A DNA stretch of 64,000 nt from Mucilaginibacter terrigena (GTDB lineage: Bacteria > Bacteroidota > Bacteroidia > Sphingobacteriales > Sphingobacteriaceae): positions 682,001 through 746,000 of the forward strand of contig NZ_SEWG01000001.1 of NCBI RefSeq assembly GCF_004168255.1. Reading direction: 5' to 3'. The notes beneath the pieces were generated by a model. The model did no database searches, had not been told where the DNA came from, and saw only the letters and a program-made list of their open reading frames with translations. The first letter of the stretch is position 1. The number at the start of each line of letters is the position of its first letter. A program made the position numbers and the translations under genes. Shown piece after piece: positions 36,252 to 46,175 of this stretch.

Positions 36252-38606
36252 TTATTCGCTACGCAAACTTTTAACCGGGTTAGCCAGTGCTGCCTTCATG
36301 GTGTTAAGGCTTACCACTATCATGGTTAAAAGTAATATCAGTACGCCAACTGCGGCAAAAAGCCAAATGCTTATGCTGATGTGGTAGGTGTATTTTTGCA
36401 GCCAGTTACTCATCAAATACCAGGTTAACGGCACCGCTATAACAAATGCTACCACTACCAATTTTAAAAACTCGGTTGATATCAGCATCAACAGTTGCCT
36501 TACCGATGCGCCCATCACCTTGCGCACACCAATCTCTCGGAAGCGTTTTTCGATGGTGAATGATGCCAGCCCGGCTAAACCTATACAGCAGATAAAGATG
36601 GCCAGCCCTGCAAATATGTTAGTTATGCGGCTGATCAGTTCTTCGGTTACGAATTTTTTGCCAAACTCCTGGTCTACAAACTGGTACTCGAACAGGTTTT
36701 GGGGATTGTATTTTTTAAATATAGGCTCCAACGCTTTAATACCAGCCTGCGGGTTCACGCCATTTTTTAAACGGATATCTATCATGCTGGAGCTGTTGGG
36801 GTCGTAATAGATCATCAGGGGCTCTACCGGGTCGTAAGGCGATGCCATTACTATATTATCTATAACCCCGGCAACGGTAAACTTACGCCCGTAATTCATT
36901 TCCATGCCAACCGGGTTTTTCAGTGTCATGGCCTCAACAGCGGCTTTGTTTATCAGCATCACCGCGGTATCGCCAGGGGTTTTGTTAAAATCGCGTCCCT
37001 GCAATATTTTAATGCCCATGGTTTTGGTAAAATCCACATCGGCGTTTAACCCCGAAAAGATGATATCGCCATTGGCGGCTTTACCGGCATAATCAGGCGA
37101 GCCCGATTTCCACCAGATCTGTGTGATGGGCGACGAAGTGCGGGTAACCGCTCCAATTAAGCCGGTGTTCAGTAAATCCTGCTTAATGGCAGCGTAGTTT
37201 TTATCAATATCGCTTGATGATGGCACCATCACCAGGTTGTTGGGGTTGTAACCAATGCTGCGGTCCTTAATATGCTGGATCTGCTGGTAAACAATAATAG
37301 TAGCCGATATCAACAGTATCGACATTACAAACTGGCCTACCACCAGTATACGCCTTGGCAACACCGCGCTTTTACCCGCGGCAAACGTGCCCTTAAGCAC
37401 CTTAACCGGGTTAAATGACGATAGGTACAAGGCAGGATAACTACCCGCAACTACCCCTGTGAACAGTATGATAATGAGCGAACCTATCAGGAAGAACGGC
37501 TCGAAGATAGCAAGGTGCAGGTTTTTACTTACCAGCGTATTAAATAACGGCATTAACAGGTAAACAAATGCCACGGCCAGCACAAAGGCTATCAGCGCAA
37601 GTATAATAGATTCGAAAAAGAACTGCGTAATGAGCTGCTTTTTATCAGATCCTAAAGTTTTACGGATGCCAACTTCCTTAGCGCGTTTTTCAGACCGTGC
37701 TGTGCTCAGGTTCATAAAATTAACACAGGCTATCAGCAGGATAATGATGGCGATAACGGTAAACATGCGCACATATTCTATCATCCCGCCTACGTTTTTA
37801 CCATCTTTCCACTCGCTATACAGGTGCCACTTATTCATGGGGAAGGTGTAGTAAGTGCTTATCTTATCGCCTTTAGAATGGTCGTGTTTTATCTTATCAA
37901 TGTATTTATCAACGGCAGCCATGTTGGCATTGGGCGTAGTTTGAACAAAAACGTTGTGCGATGAGCCGCCCCATTCCTTCATGCGGTTCTTTACATAATC
38001 TGAATTGTAATCAAACGGCTGGATGAAATCGAACTTAAAGGTAGAGTTACCCGGGGGATCGGCGAAAACAGCGGCTATTTTGTAGCTTTGCTGGTTGTCT
38101 ATCCTCACCATTTTATTCATGGGCTCGTCGTTGCCAAAAAATGCCTTAGCGGCCGATTCTGTTATGATGATGGATTTAGGATCTTTTAACGCTTCGGACG
38201 GGTTGCCTTTAAGTACCTTAAAAGTGAAGATATTAAAGAACTGTTCGCTTGCTACATACAAATCTTTTTTTAGCTTGATATTATTGTATTCTACCAGGTG
38301 CGACTCCTGGTGCGAAGTAACCGCCGTACGTACTATCTGCGGGTTGCCGCCTTCAAGCGTTTTAGCAAGTGGCAGCACCATGTTAGGGTCGGTAAAAATG
38401 GTTGGCTTAAAATCGCGCGTGGCCATTACCTGGTAAATATTATCGTGGTTTTTATGGAACTTATCAAAGGCTACCTCGTCCTTAACCCATAAAAAAATGA
38501 AGATGGTGCATATCATCCCGATGGTAAGCCCCAAAATGTTGGTGATGGCAAACCCCTTGTTCCTGACAAGATTTCGCCACGCGATTTTAATGTAATTTTT
38601 TATCAT
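36252..38606 (-). CDS. FtsX/MacB-type ABC transporter permease
   Basis: 784 residues, the shortest intact member. The first segment is GLTIGMICTIFIFLWVKDE. Signatures are KRAKEVGIRKTLGSDKK and REIGVRKVMGASVRQ. TM6 is distinct, reading FICCIGLAGLASFTIEKR where most members have FISCLGLFGLAS. The second periplasmic domain has a WWKSGSPDYAGK motif in place of the WxGK of its relatives. Confidence 0.92.
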   Translation of the reverse strand: MIKNYIKIAWRNLVRNKGFAITNILGLTIGMICTIFIFLWVKDEVAFDKFHKNHDNIYQVMATRDFKPTIFTDPNMVLPLAKTLEGGNPQIVRTAVTSHQESHLVEYNNIKLKKDLYVASEQFFNIFTFKVLKGNPSEALKDPKSIIITESAAKAFFGNDEPMNKMVRIDNQQSYKIAAVFADPPGNSTFKFDFIQPFDYNSDYVKNRMKEWGGSSHNVFVQTTPNANMAAVDKYIDKIKHDHSKGDKISTYYTFPMNKWHLYSEWKDGKNVGGMIEYVRMFTVIAIIILLIACVNFMNLSTARSEKRAKEVGIRKTLGSDKKQLITQFFFESIILALIAFVLAVAFVYLLMPLFNTLVSKNLHLAIFEPFFLIGSLIIILFTGVVAGSYPALYLSSFNPVKVLKGTFAAGKSAVLPRRILVVGQFVMSILLISATIIVYQQIQHIKDRSIGYNPNNLVMVPSSSDIDKNYAAIKQDLLNTGLIGAVTRTSSPITQIWWKSGSPDYAGKAANGDIIFSGLNADVDFTKTMGIKILQGRDFNKTPGDTAVMLINKAAVEAMTLKNPVGMEMNYGRKFTVAGVIDNIVMASPYDPVEPLMIYYDPNSSSMIDIRLKNGVNPQAGIKALEPIFKKYNPQNLFEYQFVDQEFGKKFVTEELISRITNIFAGLAIFICCIGLAGLASFTIEKRFREIGVRKVMGASVRQLLMLISTEFLKLVVVAFVIAVPLTWYLMSNWLQKYTYHISISIWLFAAVGVLILLLTMIVVSLNTMKAALANPVKSLRSE

Positions 38607-38615
38607 GATATATCA

Positions 38616-38685
38616 GGTCATTGAGTCATCAGGTCATTGAGTCGTTAGCCTAAATAATGACCTAATGACTCAATGACCCAATGAT
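38616..38685. repeat. iterated-octamer palindrome, permease junction
   Basis: GGTCATTGAGTCATCAGGTC on the left, AATGACCTAATGACTCAATG on the right, loop containing GTTAGCCTA. One of the best-preserved copies. Confidence 0.8.
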
Positions 38686-38694
38686 GATGGTTAA

Positions 38695-41085
38695 TTATTC
38701 GCTTCTTAAACTCTTTACCGGGTTGGCCAGCGCGGCTTTAACCGATTGTATGCTGATGGTAGCCAGCGCAATTAGTGTGGCGCCGCCCCCTGCAAACAGG
38801 AACACTACCCACCCTATGTTAATTTTATAGGCAAAATCCTGCAGCCAGCTGTTCATGGCAAACCAGGCTACCGGCATGGCAATAAATATAGCAATGATGA
38901 TAAGCACCATAAATTCGGCTGCCAGCAGGCTGATGATCTTGGCCACACTTGCGCCAAGCACCTTGCGGATGCCTATTTCCCTGGTTTTTACCTGGGCTGA
39001 GTAAGTTGCCAGCCCGAATAAGCCCAGGCACGATATAACAATGGCGATAGTGGCAAACAGGTTAAATAACGACCCCTGCTTTTGTTCGGTGGTGTAAAGC
39101 TTATCGTAGGTTTCATCCAGGAAAGCATAGTTAAACGGCACATCGTTATTGTATTGCTTCCAGGTTGTAAGCGCGGCGGCAATAGCTTTTTGCGCATCCC
39201 GACCGGTGGTTTTTACATAAACCTTCCAGCAGTAATTGGGCTGGTACTGGAATACCGCTGGTTCTATTTTTTTATGGATGGTTGTAAAATGAAAATCTTT
39301 AACCACGCCAATGATCGTTCCGTTACGGGTTTGCACGCGCAGGCGTTTACCTATAGGGTCCTTAAGCCCCATTTCCCTTACGGCGGTTTCATTTATTAAA
39401 AAGTGTATGGAGTCGGCAACTACGCCTTTAAAATTAGCGCCCTCAACAATATTCATGTTAAAAAAGGGGATCAGGTCCTTATCGGCGTAGATCTGGTTGA
39501 ACCACATGTTGGAATTAGCCGGTTTGCCATCCCAGTCGTTATCCCCGGTAGACATGCCACCTGTAATAATATCGCGCCCCGCACGGGTTACAGAAAGCAC
39601 CGCAGGGTTTTTAAGCAGTTCGGTTTTTACCACATCAAAATGCTGCTGCATGCTGTTACGCATTGTAAAAGAGAACACGTTCTCCTTATCGTAACCCAGG
39701 TTTTTATCGCGGATGAATCTCAACTGGTTGCCAATAACCAATGTGCCTATAATAAGGATGATTGATGCCGAAAATTGCAGCACAACCAGGATCCTGCGGA
39801 AAGCCACATTACCTATACTTACAGATATTTTGCCCTTAAGCGCCTTTAACGGCTCAAAGGATGATAACAGCAATGCCGGGTAAATGCTGGATGCAGCCAG
39901 CGTACCAACAAGCGTTAGGATGATACAAAGCCATATGTTGTAGTTAGACAGGTCTAAAGCTATTTGCTTGCCCGAAAACTGGTTAAAGTTTGGCAGCAAT
40001 ACGATCATCAGCACAAAAGCAAAAACGGCGGCTATCATAAACAGCAGCGCGGTCTCTACCATAAACTGTATAAAAAGCTGAAACTTGCCTGCACCTATTA
40101 TTTTACGCATGCTTACTTCTTTGGCGCGCAGCATAGAACGCGCTGTAGACAGGTTTACATAGTTGATACAGGCAATTACCAGTATCATTAAAGCCACAAT
40201 AGCAAACGTACTTACGGTTGACATACCACCGTCGGTGCCGTCGGCCTTGTACAGGTGCATTTTTAGCAGCGGCTGGGTAAGGTACGGTACAGGTGCATCT
40301 TCGGGCTTGTTACGCTCGTGTATGGCCTGCAGCTTTTTCTCAAGCGCAACAGTATTTACATCACTATTCTTAAGCAGCAGATAGGTTTGAAAACCAAAGT
40401 TCGACCAATCGGCATCCATTGACGATACAATGGTTTTATTGTCATAGGTCTTTTTGTTTTTAATATAAGCAAGGTCGTTAAACCTTGATATGGGTAGCAA
40501 CACATGATATTGAAAGCTCGAATTTTCAGGATAATCACGTATTACACCGGTTACCTTACACTGTTCGTTTTGCCCCATCATCACCACCTTCCCTATCGGG
40601 TCTTCGTTACCGAAATACCTTTTGGCAGTGCTTTCGGTGATCACCAGCGAATTATTGTCAGGGAATGGGTTTTGTTCATCGCCCCTGATAAGGTTAAAAT
40701 CAAATACTGTAAAATACGACGGATCGGTAAAAGCAAAATCCTTTTCATAAAACACCTTGTCTTTGTATTTGAAAGGCGCGTCGCCAATTGACATGATGCG
40801 CACAGCATCCTTTACCTCGGGGATCTCGTTTTTTGCAAAGGTTGCTACCGGGGCTATAATGTTATTAAATATCTGTTTGCTGATACCCGTGCCGCCAACT
40901 ATACCAACTTTGTATATATTTTTAGCGTTAGAATTAAACTTATCAAAACTCAGTTCATCCTGCACCCATAGCAACATGAACAGGCCAACAACAAGGCCAA
41001 CGGTTAATCCGGCAACGTTAATGGTAGCGTAAAACTTATTTTGCAATATGTTGCGCCAGGCGGTTTTTAAATAGTTTCGTATCAT
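38695..41085 (-). CDS. FtsX/MacB-type ABC transporter permease
   Basis: 796 residues, start MIRNYLKTAWRNILQNKFYA at 41085. The first segment has an unusual run VAGLTVGLVVGLFMLLWVQDE. The first signature is KEVSMRKIIGAGK. The second is in a divergent context, ATYSAQVKTREIGIRKVLG. The region before TM2 is shorter than usual, and the first domain ends KADGTDGGMSTVSTF, without the NGxIxYVYxF stretch of most members. Relatives in the window are 33771..36176 and 31040..33439 (NYVNLSTARS type). Confidence 0.92.
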   Translation of the reverse strand: MIRNYLKTAWRNILQNKFYATINVAGLTVGLVVGLFMLLWVQDELSFDKFNSNAKNIYKVGIVGGTGISKQIFNNIIAPVATFAKNEIPEVKDAVRIMSIGDAPFKYKDKVFYEKDFAFTDPSYFTVFDFNLIRGDEQNPFPDNNSLVITESTAKRYFGNEDPIGKVVMMGQNEQCKVTGVIRDYPENSSFQYHVLLPISRFNDLAYIKNKKTYDNKTIVSSMDADWSNFGFQTYLLLKNSDVNTVALEKKLQAIHERNKPEDAPVPYLTQPLLKMHLYKADGTDGGMSTVSTFAIVALMILVIACINYVNLSTARSMLRAKEVSMRKIIGAGKFQLFIQFMVETALLFMIAAVFAFVLMIVLLPNFNQFSGKQIALDLSNYNIWLCIILTLVGTLAASSIYPALLLSSFEPLKALKGKISVSIGNVAFRRILVVLQFSASIILIIGTLVIGNQLRFIRDKNLGYDKENVFSFTMRNSMQQHFDVVKTELLKNPAVLSVTRAGRDIITGGMSTGDNDWDGKPANSNMWFNQIYADKDLIPFFNMNIVEGANFKGVVADSIHFLINETAVREMGLKDPIGKRLRVQTRNGTIIGVVKDFHFTTIHKKIEPAVFQYQPNYCWKVYVKTTGRDAQKAIAAALTTWKQYNNDVPFNYAFLDETYDKLYTTEQKQGSLFNLFATIAIVISCLGLFGLATYSAQVKTREIGIRKVLGASVAKIISLLAAEFMVLIIIAIFIAMPVAWFAMNSWLQDFAYKINIGWVVFLFAGGGATLIALATISIQSVKAALANPVKSLRSE

Positions 41086-41089
41086 AATT

Positions 41090-41165
41090 TTAAACTCTAA
41101 ACTCTAAATCCTAAAAGAGGAAGAAAAGTCAATCACTAATTCAATAATTCAATAAGTCACTAACT
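41090..41165. repeat. iterated-word junction sequence
   Basis: TAAACTC words in tandem, followed by CTAAATCCTAAAAGAGG and AATTCAATAATTCAATAAGTC. Inverted symmetry is weaker than at the other junctions. Confidence 0.45.
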
Positions 41166-41168
41166 GAC

Positions 41169-43526
41169 TTATTCACTTCGTAAGCTTTTAACCGGGTTTG
41201 CCAGCGCGGCTTTAACAGCCTGGAAACTCACCGTTATAATAGATATAAGGGTAGTTAAAAATGCCGCGATGGCAAATACCCATACACTTATCTCGATACG
41301 GTACGAGTATTTCATGAGCCAGCCATGCATAAAATACCATGCAACCGGCACCGAAAACGCGAAAGCTATACCTACCAGTTTCAGAAAATCTTTTGACAGC
41401 ATGGTGGTAACGCCCAGCACCGATGCGCCTAAAACCTTGCGCACGCCAATCTCCTTAATACGGTTTTGCGCCATGTAAGTAGCCAGGCCAAACAAGCCAA
41501 GGCACGATATAAATATGGTTAAGCCTGCAAATAGCGAGGCTAATGTGCCTATTTGCTGTTCGCTTGCAAATTTTTTGCTGTATTCATCGTCAATAAAATG
41601 ATAATCAAAAGGATAATCGGGGTTAAATTTTTTAAACACAGCCTCTACCAGTTTAAGGTTTTGGGCTGTTGTGTTTTTATCGTTAAGCTTGTAATGTATA
41701 ACATTGAACCATGCGCTTGGCCCTTGTATAATCATTTGTTTAACCGGCTCGTAAGGCGATTGCAGGATAAAATCTTTCACAACCCCAACAATAACAAGTT
41801 TATGGCTGTCGCGTATAACTATCTGGCCAATGGGGTCTTTAAAGTTCATGATCTTTACTGCAGCCTCGTTTACCAAAATCGCCGACGAATCTGAAGGGTA
41901 AGTTTTGATATCGATATCGCGGCCTTTCAGAATTTTAAGGTTCATGGTTTTGCTGAAATCACCGTCGACATTAAACATGTTGAAATCTATTTTTGCATTC
42001 TGGTCTTTTCCCTGCCAGTTAAAATCCCACGAATCGCTCCAGCCTTCGGTCATGGGCGCGCTGGTTTTGGTAACCGCGGTTACGGCACCGCTTGTTATCA
42101 GTTCGTTACGGATAAGCGCGTAATTCTTTTCGATATTGCCCGACATGAAGGTGTAAACCAGGTTGTCCTTTTTATAGCCTGTATCGCGGTTTTGGGCATA
42201 ATCAAGTTGCTGCTTTACAATTATTGTTGATATGATAAGTACAATTGCAAACCAAAATTGTGTCACCACCAATATTTTACGAGGCGAAAATGTCGCGTTA
42301 GCAGCTTTAAACGTGCCTTTTAATACCTTTACAGGTGCAAACGACGATAGGTATAAGGCCGGGTAACTCCCAGATACCATACCCGTAAACAGTATGAACG
42401 AGAGGACTATCATCCAGAACGGCGCACTGTTAAAAGGTATAAATAATTGTTTTTCGGTAAGGGTGTTAAACGCCGGCAGCGATAGCTGGATAATTACTAA
42501 TGCAAGCGCTCCGGCTATAAAAGCGATCATGATCGACTCGCCTAAAAATTGCGTTATCAGGCTGCCCTTTGATGCACCCACCACCTTACGTATCCCCACC
42601 TCTTTGGCGCGTTTCTCGCTGCGGGCGGTGCTTAAATTCATAAAATTGATGCATGCGATAAGCAGGATAAATACTGCAATGATACTAAACAACTTAATGG
42701 TATCTATACGCCCTCCTGCTATTTTGCCATTCTCGAATTTTGAATACAGCCTCCATTTGGTAGCAGGGTGCATAAACACATCAATATCCTTAATATCCGA
42801 ATGTGTGCGGGTGATATTTTTTATCCTGGTGTTTATATAACCTTCGGTAACACCGGGTTTTAGCAGCGCGTAAGTGTTTGTTGAGTTGTTGCCCCAGTTT
42901 TTATCTTCGCCCTTGTTTAGCTTTTCCCAGTACGACCACGGCAACAGGTATTCAAAATCGAACCGGGTGTTGTTTGGCAGGTCTTTCATTACGCCGGTTA
43001 CTGTAAAGTAATCAACGCTATCTATTTTAATGGTTTTACCCATCGCATTATCATTACCGAAAAGTTTTTTAGCGGTTTTTTCGGTAAGTACAATGTTGTT
43101 CATACTATTCAATGCGGTTTTCGGATCGCCCTTTATCAGCGGGAAACTGAACATCGTAAGAAAATCGGGGTCGGTAAAGTTTCCGGGGATGGTAAGGCGC
43201 TTATCGCCCACGGTAAATAAAAACGCGCCACCCGAAATGCGGGCGGCTTGTTCTACCTGCGGATAATCCTGTTTAAGCGATTTCATCATGGGCTTGGGCG
43301 TAGTGCCCCAGCACCATAGCTTACCATCAAAAACCGACTTGTTATACATTTGGTACAGGCGGTTCTTATTGGCGTGGAACTGGTCGTAACTGGCCTCATT
43401 CTGCACCCAAAACAAAATAAGGGCTGCACTTGCCATACCAACCGCCAGGCCGGCAATGTTTATGGCGGTGAAACCCTTGTTTTTCATCAGGTTACGCCAG
43501 GTTATTTTTATGTAGTTTTTAAACAT
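41169..43526 (-). CDS. FtsX/MacB-type ABC transporter permease
   Basis: 785 residues, start MFKNYIKITWRNLMKNKGFT at 43526. FtsX signatures are KRAKEVGIRKVVGASKG and, in the second half, ATYMAQNRIKEIGVRKVLG. The second periplasmic domain has WSDSWDFNWQGKDQNAK and FSKTMNLKILKGRDI. The protein ends NPVKSLRSE like nearly all its sisters. Conservation of that tail across otherwise divergent members hints at a contact with the single shared ATPase, which is inference. Confidence 0.92.
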   Translation of the reverse strand: MFKNYIKITWRNLMKNKGFTAINIAGLAVGMASAALILFWVQNEASYDQFHANKNRLYQMYNKSVFDGKLWCWGTTPKPMMKSLKQDYPQVEQAARISGGAFLFTVGDKRLTIPGNFTDPDFLTMFSFPLIKGDPKTALNSMNNIVLTEKTAKKLFGNDNAMGKTIKIDSVDYFTVTGVMKDLPNNTRFDFEYLLPWSYWEKLNKGEDKNWGNNSTNTYALLKPGVTEGYINTRIKNITRTHSDIKDIDVFMHPATKWRLYSKFENGKIAGGRIDTIKLFSIIAVFILLIACINFMNLSTARSEKRAKEVGIRKVVGASKGSLITQFLGESIMIAFIAGALALVIIQLSLPAFNTLTEKQLFIPFNSAPFWMIVLSFILFTGMVSGSYPALYLSSFAPVKVLKGTFKAANATFSPRKILVVTQFWFAIVLIISTIIVKQQLDYAQNRDTGYKKDNLVYTFMSGNIEKNYALIRNELITSGAVTAVTKTSAPMTEGWSDSWDFNWQGKDQNAKIDFNMFNVDGDFSKTMNLKILKGRDIDIKTYPSDSSAILVNEAAVKIMNFKDPIGQIVIRDSHKLVIVGVVKDFILQSPYEPVKQMIIQGPSAWFNVIHYKLNDKNTTAQNLKLVEAVFKKFNPDYPFDYHFIDDEYSKKFASEQQIGTLASLFAGLTIFISCLGLFGLATYMAQNRIKEIGVRKVLGASVLGVTTMLSKDFLKLVGIAFAFSVPVAWYFMHGWLMKYSYRIEISVWVFAIAAFLTTLISIITVSFQAVKAALANPVKSLRSE

Positions 43527-43537
43527 GATGTATAATT

Positions 43538-43593
43538 TAAATTCTAAATCCTAAAAGGTAAACTCTAAATACTAATCACTAATCACTAATCTC
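43538..43593. repeat. iterated-word junction sequence
   Basis: AAATTCTAAATCCTAAAAGG followed by ACTAATCACTAATCACTAATC, i.e. a short version of the CTAATCA array seen at 33694..33770. Confidence 0.6.
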
Positions 43594-43599
43594 TAACCC

Positions 43600-45975
43600 T
43601 TACTCACTGCGCAAGCTCTTCACCGGGTTACTTAACGCCGCCTTTATAGCCTGGAAACTGATGGTTGCCACCGCGATGAACATTGCCGCTAAACCTGATA
43701 CCAAAAACACCCACCAGTGTATCTCGATATGGTATTGATAGCCCTTTAGCCAGCCCTGCATTACCCAATAGGCAACCGGGAAGGCTATTACACACGATAT
43801 AATAACCAGTTGTAAAAAATCTTTTGATAATAAGCCCGCAAGGCCCGATACACTTGCACCCAATACTTTACGGATGCCTATTTCTTTTACCCTGCGTTCG
43901 GCTGTGTAAGCTGCCAGGCCAAACAGGCCAAGGCATGATATGATGATAGCCAATGCCGAGAACACCCTCGATAACCTGCTCACCAGCATTTCGCTTTGGA
44001 ACATCTGGTTAAACTGGTCGTCTACAAAGCGGTAATTAAAAGGATAAGCGGGGTTATCCCTTTTTAAAACGTCCTGCACGGCAGTCAACGAACTTTCGAT
44101 ACCCTTCTGCGCCTTAATGCGTACGTACATCATGGTTGTATGTACCGGGTCGGTACTAAAAAACATCACCGGATCGGGCTTGCCGTACATGTTGCCATAT
44201 ACATAATCGTTCACCACGCCAACCACTACGGCCGATGTGGTATCGCGCTCGCCGTGTACACGTTTACCTACCGCGCTGCCCTTACCCATTAATTTGGCCA
44301 TGCTTTGTGTAATAATCATGGCAATTGGTTTAGAGTTGGTATCCATTGCGGTAAGGTTACGCCCGTCTATCAACTTAAGGCCGGTAGCGTCAAAAAAATC
44401 GGGTGTAATATATCGCTGCGATATAAGCACTTCAGAACCGGGGGGCTTACCATCCCAGGTAAGGCCCGAAGTGTTGTTGCCGCCGTAAATTATCTCATGA
44501 TCTGATAAGGCTACGCTTTGGATGTAGCCGGTGTTAAGCAGATCGAGCTTAATGGCATTAAAGTTTTTTGCCATATCGCCCTGCAGGCTAATTTCTAACA
44601 ATTTATCTTTATTAAACCCTAATTGCCTGCTTTTTACATGCTGTATTTGCTGGTAAACAATTATAGTACTAATGATGAGGATCACCGAGGCGGTAAATTG
44701 CATCACCACCAAACCCTTGCGGATATAGGCGGCGCCGCTATCCTTTAATTTAAGGCCCTTTAACACCGCTACCGGGTTGAAAGATGACAAATACAACGAT
44801 GGATAACTGCCCGCTATGAGGCCGCAGGTAAGTGTTATAGCAACCAGCCCGATAATATGATATGGGTTATCAAACCCTGCCACCAATTGTTTTTGAACAA
44901 GCGTATTAAATGCTGGCAAAACAAGCGCGATAATGATAACCGCGAAAAACGCCGCCATAACCGACATGAATACAGCCTCGCCAATAAATTGCATGGCCAG
45001 CGAGCCTTTACCGGCACCCAATACTTTACGCACGCCTACTTCGCGGGCGCGTTTTTCGCTGCGGGCGGTGGCAAGATTCATAAAGTTGATACAGGCGATG
45101 AACAGGATTATCCACGCTATTACAGTAAATAACTTTACATACTCTATTTGGCCGCCGCCTGTTTTAAAGCCATCTTTAAAATCATCGTACAGGTGCCAGT
45201 CGTTCATGCTGAATAAAAATACACGGCCCAGTGAGCTGGGCTCGCGTTTTTGAATAAAGCCGTATAATTGTTTGTTTAAAGTTTCGGGGTTTATGCCGGG
45301 CTTTAATTCAATAAAAGTACTTAACGAGTTATTACCCCAGCTTTTTAACCATGGGCTTTTATCCCAGTAGATCTGGAATGGCATCAGCCATTCAAACTGT
45401 ATGGTAGAGTTGGCGGGGATATCTTTTAATACACCGGTTACAATATAATCCTGCTTATTATCAACCCGGATGCTTTTGCCAAGCACATTTTTTTCGTTCC
45501 CGAAGAATTTTTTAGCGGTTTTTTGGGTGATGACAACAGAGCGAAGCTGCTTAAATGCCGTAGCGGGATTGCCCTGCACAAAAGGCAGTGTGAAGATGCT
45601 GAAAAATGATGGCTCTACATATTTGCCGTTGGCGAAAACGGGTTTGTCGCCTGCACCGAATAATAGCGACTCTGTGCCTTCATTGCTGCGGCAGGTGTTG
45701 GCAATGCCGGGTAGTTCGGCCTGTATGGCCGGCCCCATTACACCTGGGGTTGATGAATGGGTAAAAATGTAAGTATCGTATTTTTGATTCTCGCGGGCGA
45801 GATAGATGCGGTCTTTTTTGAGGTGGGTTGAATCGTAGTTAACCTCGTTCTCTACCCATAAAAAAATAAGCGAGGCGCAGGCTATGCCTATGGCCAGCCC
45901 AAATATATTTAAAAAGCTATACGCTTTGTTTTTTGTCAGGCTCCTGAAGGTGGCCTTAATGAAGCTTTTTAACAT
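43600..45975 (-). CDS. FtsX/MacB-type ABC transporter permease, nearest the ATPase
   Basis: 791 residues, start MLKSFIKATFRSLTKNKAYS at 45975. FtsX signatures are KRAREVGVRKVLGAGKG and ERRVKEIGIRKVLGASVS. The second periplasmic domain has SGLTWDGKPPGSE, the WxGK form, and a DFFDATGLKLIDGRNL segment. It is the first permease after the ATPase gene, but a 200-base gap with a small palindrome and a C/G-rich hairpin separates them. Cotranscription with the ATPase is likely but not proven. Confidence 0.93.
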   Translation of the reverse strand: MLKSFIKATFRSLTKNKAYSFLNIFGLAIGIACASLIFLWVENEVNYDSTHLKKDRIYLARENQKYDTYIFTHSSTPGVMGPAIQAELPGIANTCRSNEGTESLLFGAGDKPVFANGKYVEPSFFSIFTLPFVQGNPATAFKQLRSVVITQKTAKKFFGNEKNVLGKSIRVDNKQDYIVTGVLKDIPANSTIQFEWLMPFQIYWDKSPWLKSWGNNSLSTFIELKPGINPETLNKQLYGFIQKREPSSLGRVFLFSMNDWHLYDDFKDGFKTGGGQIEYVKLFTVIAWIILFIACINFMNLATARSEKRAREVGVRKVLGAGKGSLAMQFIGEAVFMSVMAAFFAVIIIALVLPAFNTLVQKQLVAGFDNPYHIIGLVAITLTCGLIAGSYPSLYLSSFNPVAVLKGLKLKDSGAAYIRKGLVVMQFTASVILIISTIIVYQQIQHVKSRQLGFNKDKLLEISLQGDMAKNFNAIKLDLLNTGYIQSVALSDHEIIYGGNNTSGLTWDGKPPGSEVLISQRYITPDFFDATGLKLIDGRNLTAMDTNSKPIAMIITQSMAKLMGKGSAVGKRVHGERDTTSAVVVGVVNDYVYGNMYGKPDPVMFFSTDPVHTTMMYVRIKAQKGIESSLTAVQDVLKRDNPAYPFNYRFVDDQFNQMFQSEMLVSRLSRVFSALAIIISCLGLFGLAAYTAERRVKEIGIRKVLGASVSGLAGLLSKDFLQLVIISCVIAFPVAYWVMQGWLKGYQYHIEIHWWVFLVSGLAAMFIAVATISFQAIKAALSNPVKSLRSE

Positions 45976-46016
45976 GATATTTTGTTTAAAAAATTAAACC
46001 TTAAAAGCTACTGTTT

Positions 46017-46032
46017 AACGGTTATTACCGTT
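46017..46032. promoter_or_regulatory. small palindrome between ATPase and permease
   Basis: AACGGT-TATT-ACCGTT, a perfect 6-bp inverted repeat about 42 bases upstream of the permease start. It could be an operator or an RNA hairpin; nothing else supports a function. Confidence 0.35.
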
Positions 46033-46103
46033 TCGTTGACACTACTCACCCCATAATTTTAAACATGGCGATGCCAATTATAAGGCAATTCTCAAGCAAA
46101 CCC

Positions 46104-46124
46104 CTCCGCCGTATGAGGGCGGAG
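46104..46124. repeat. C/G-rich dispersed hairpin
   Basis: CTCCGCC (46104-46110) and GGCGGAG (46118-46124), flanked by CCC and AGGCAGG. Resembles the C-rich palindromes in the trp leader. Confidence 0.45.
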
Positions 46125-46175
46125 AGGCAGGCAGGAGGCACACTTAACTATATTAATTAAACTAAAAAGCGGGTA

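Noticed and set aside
2644..45772. Many plus-strand reading frames of 60-220 codons opposite the permeases
   Set aside because: They lie antisense to strongly conserved coding regions, have no family features, and show compositions expected from the complementary strand of membrane-protein codons.
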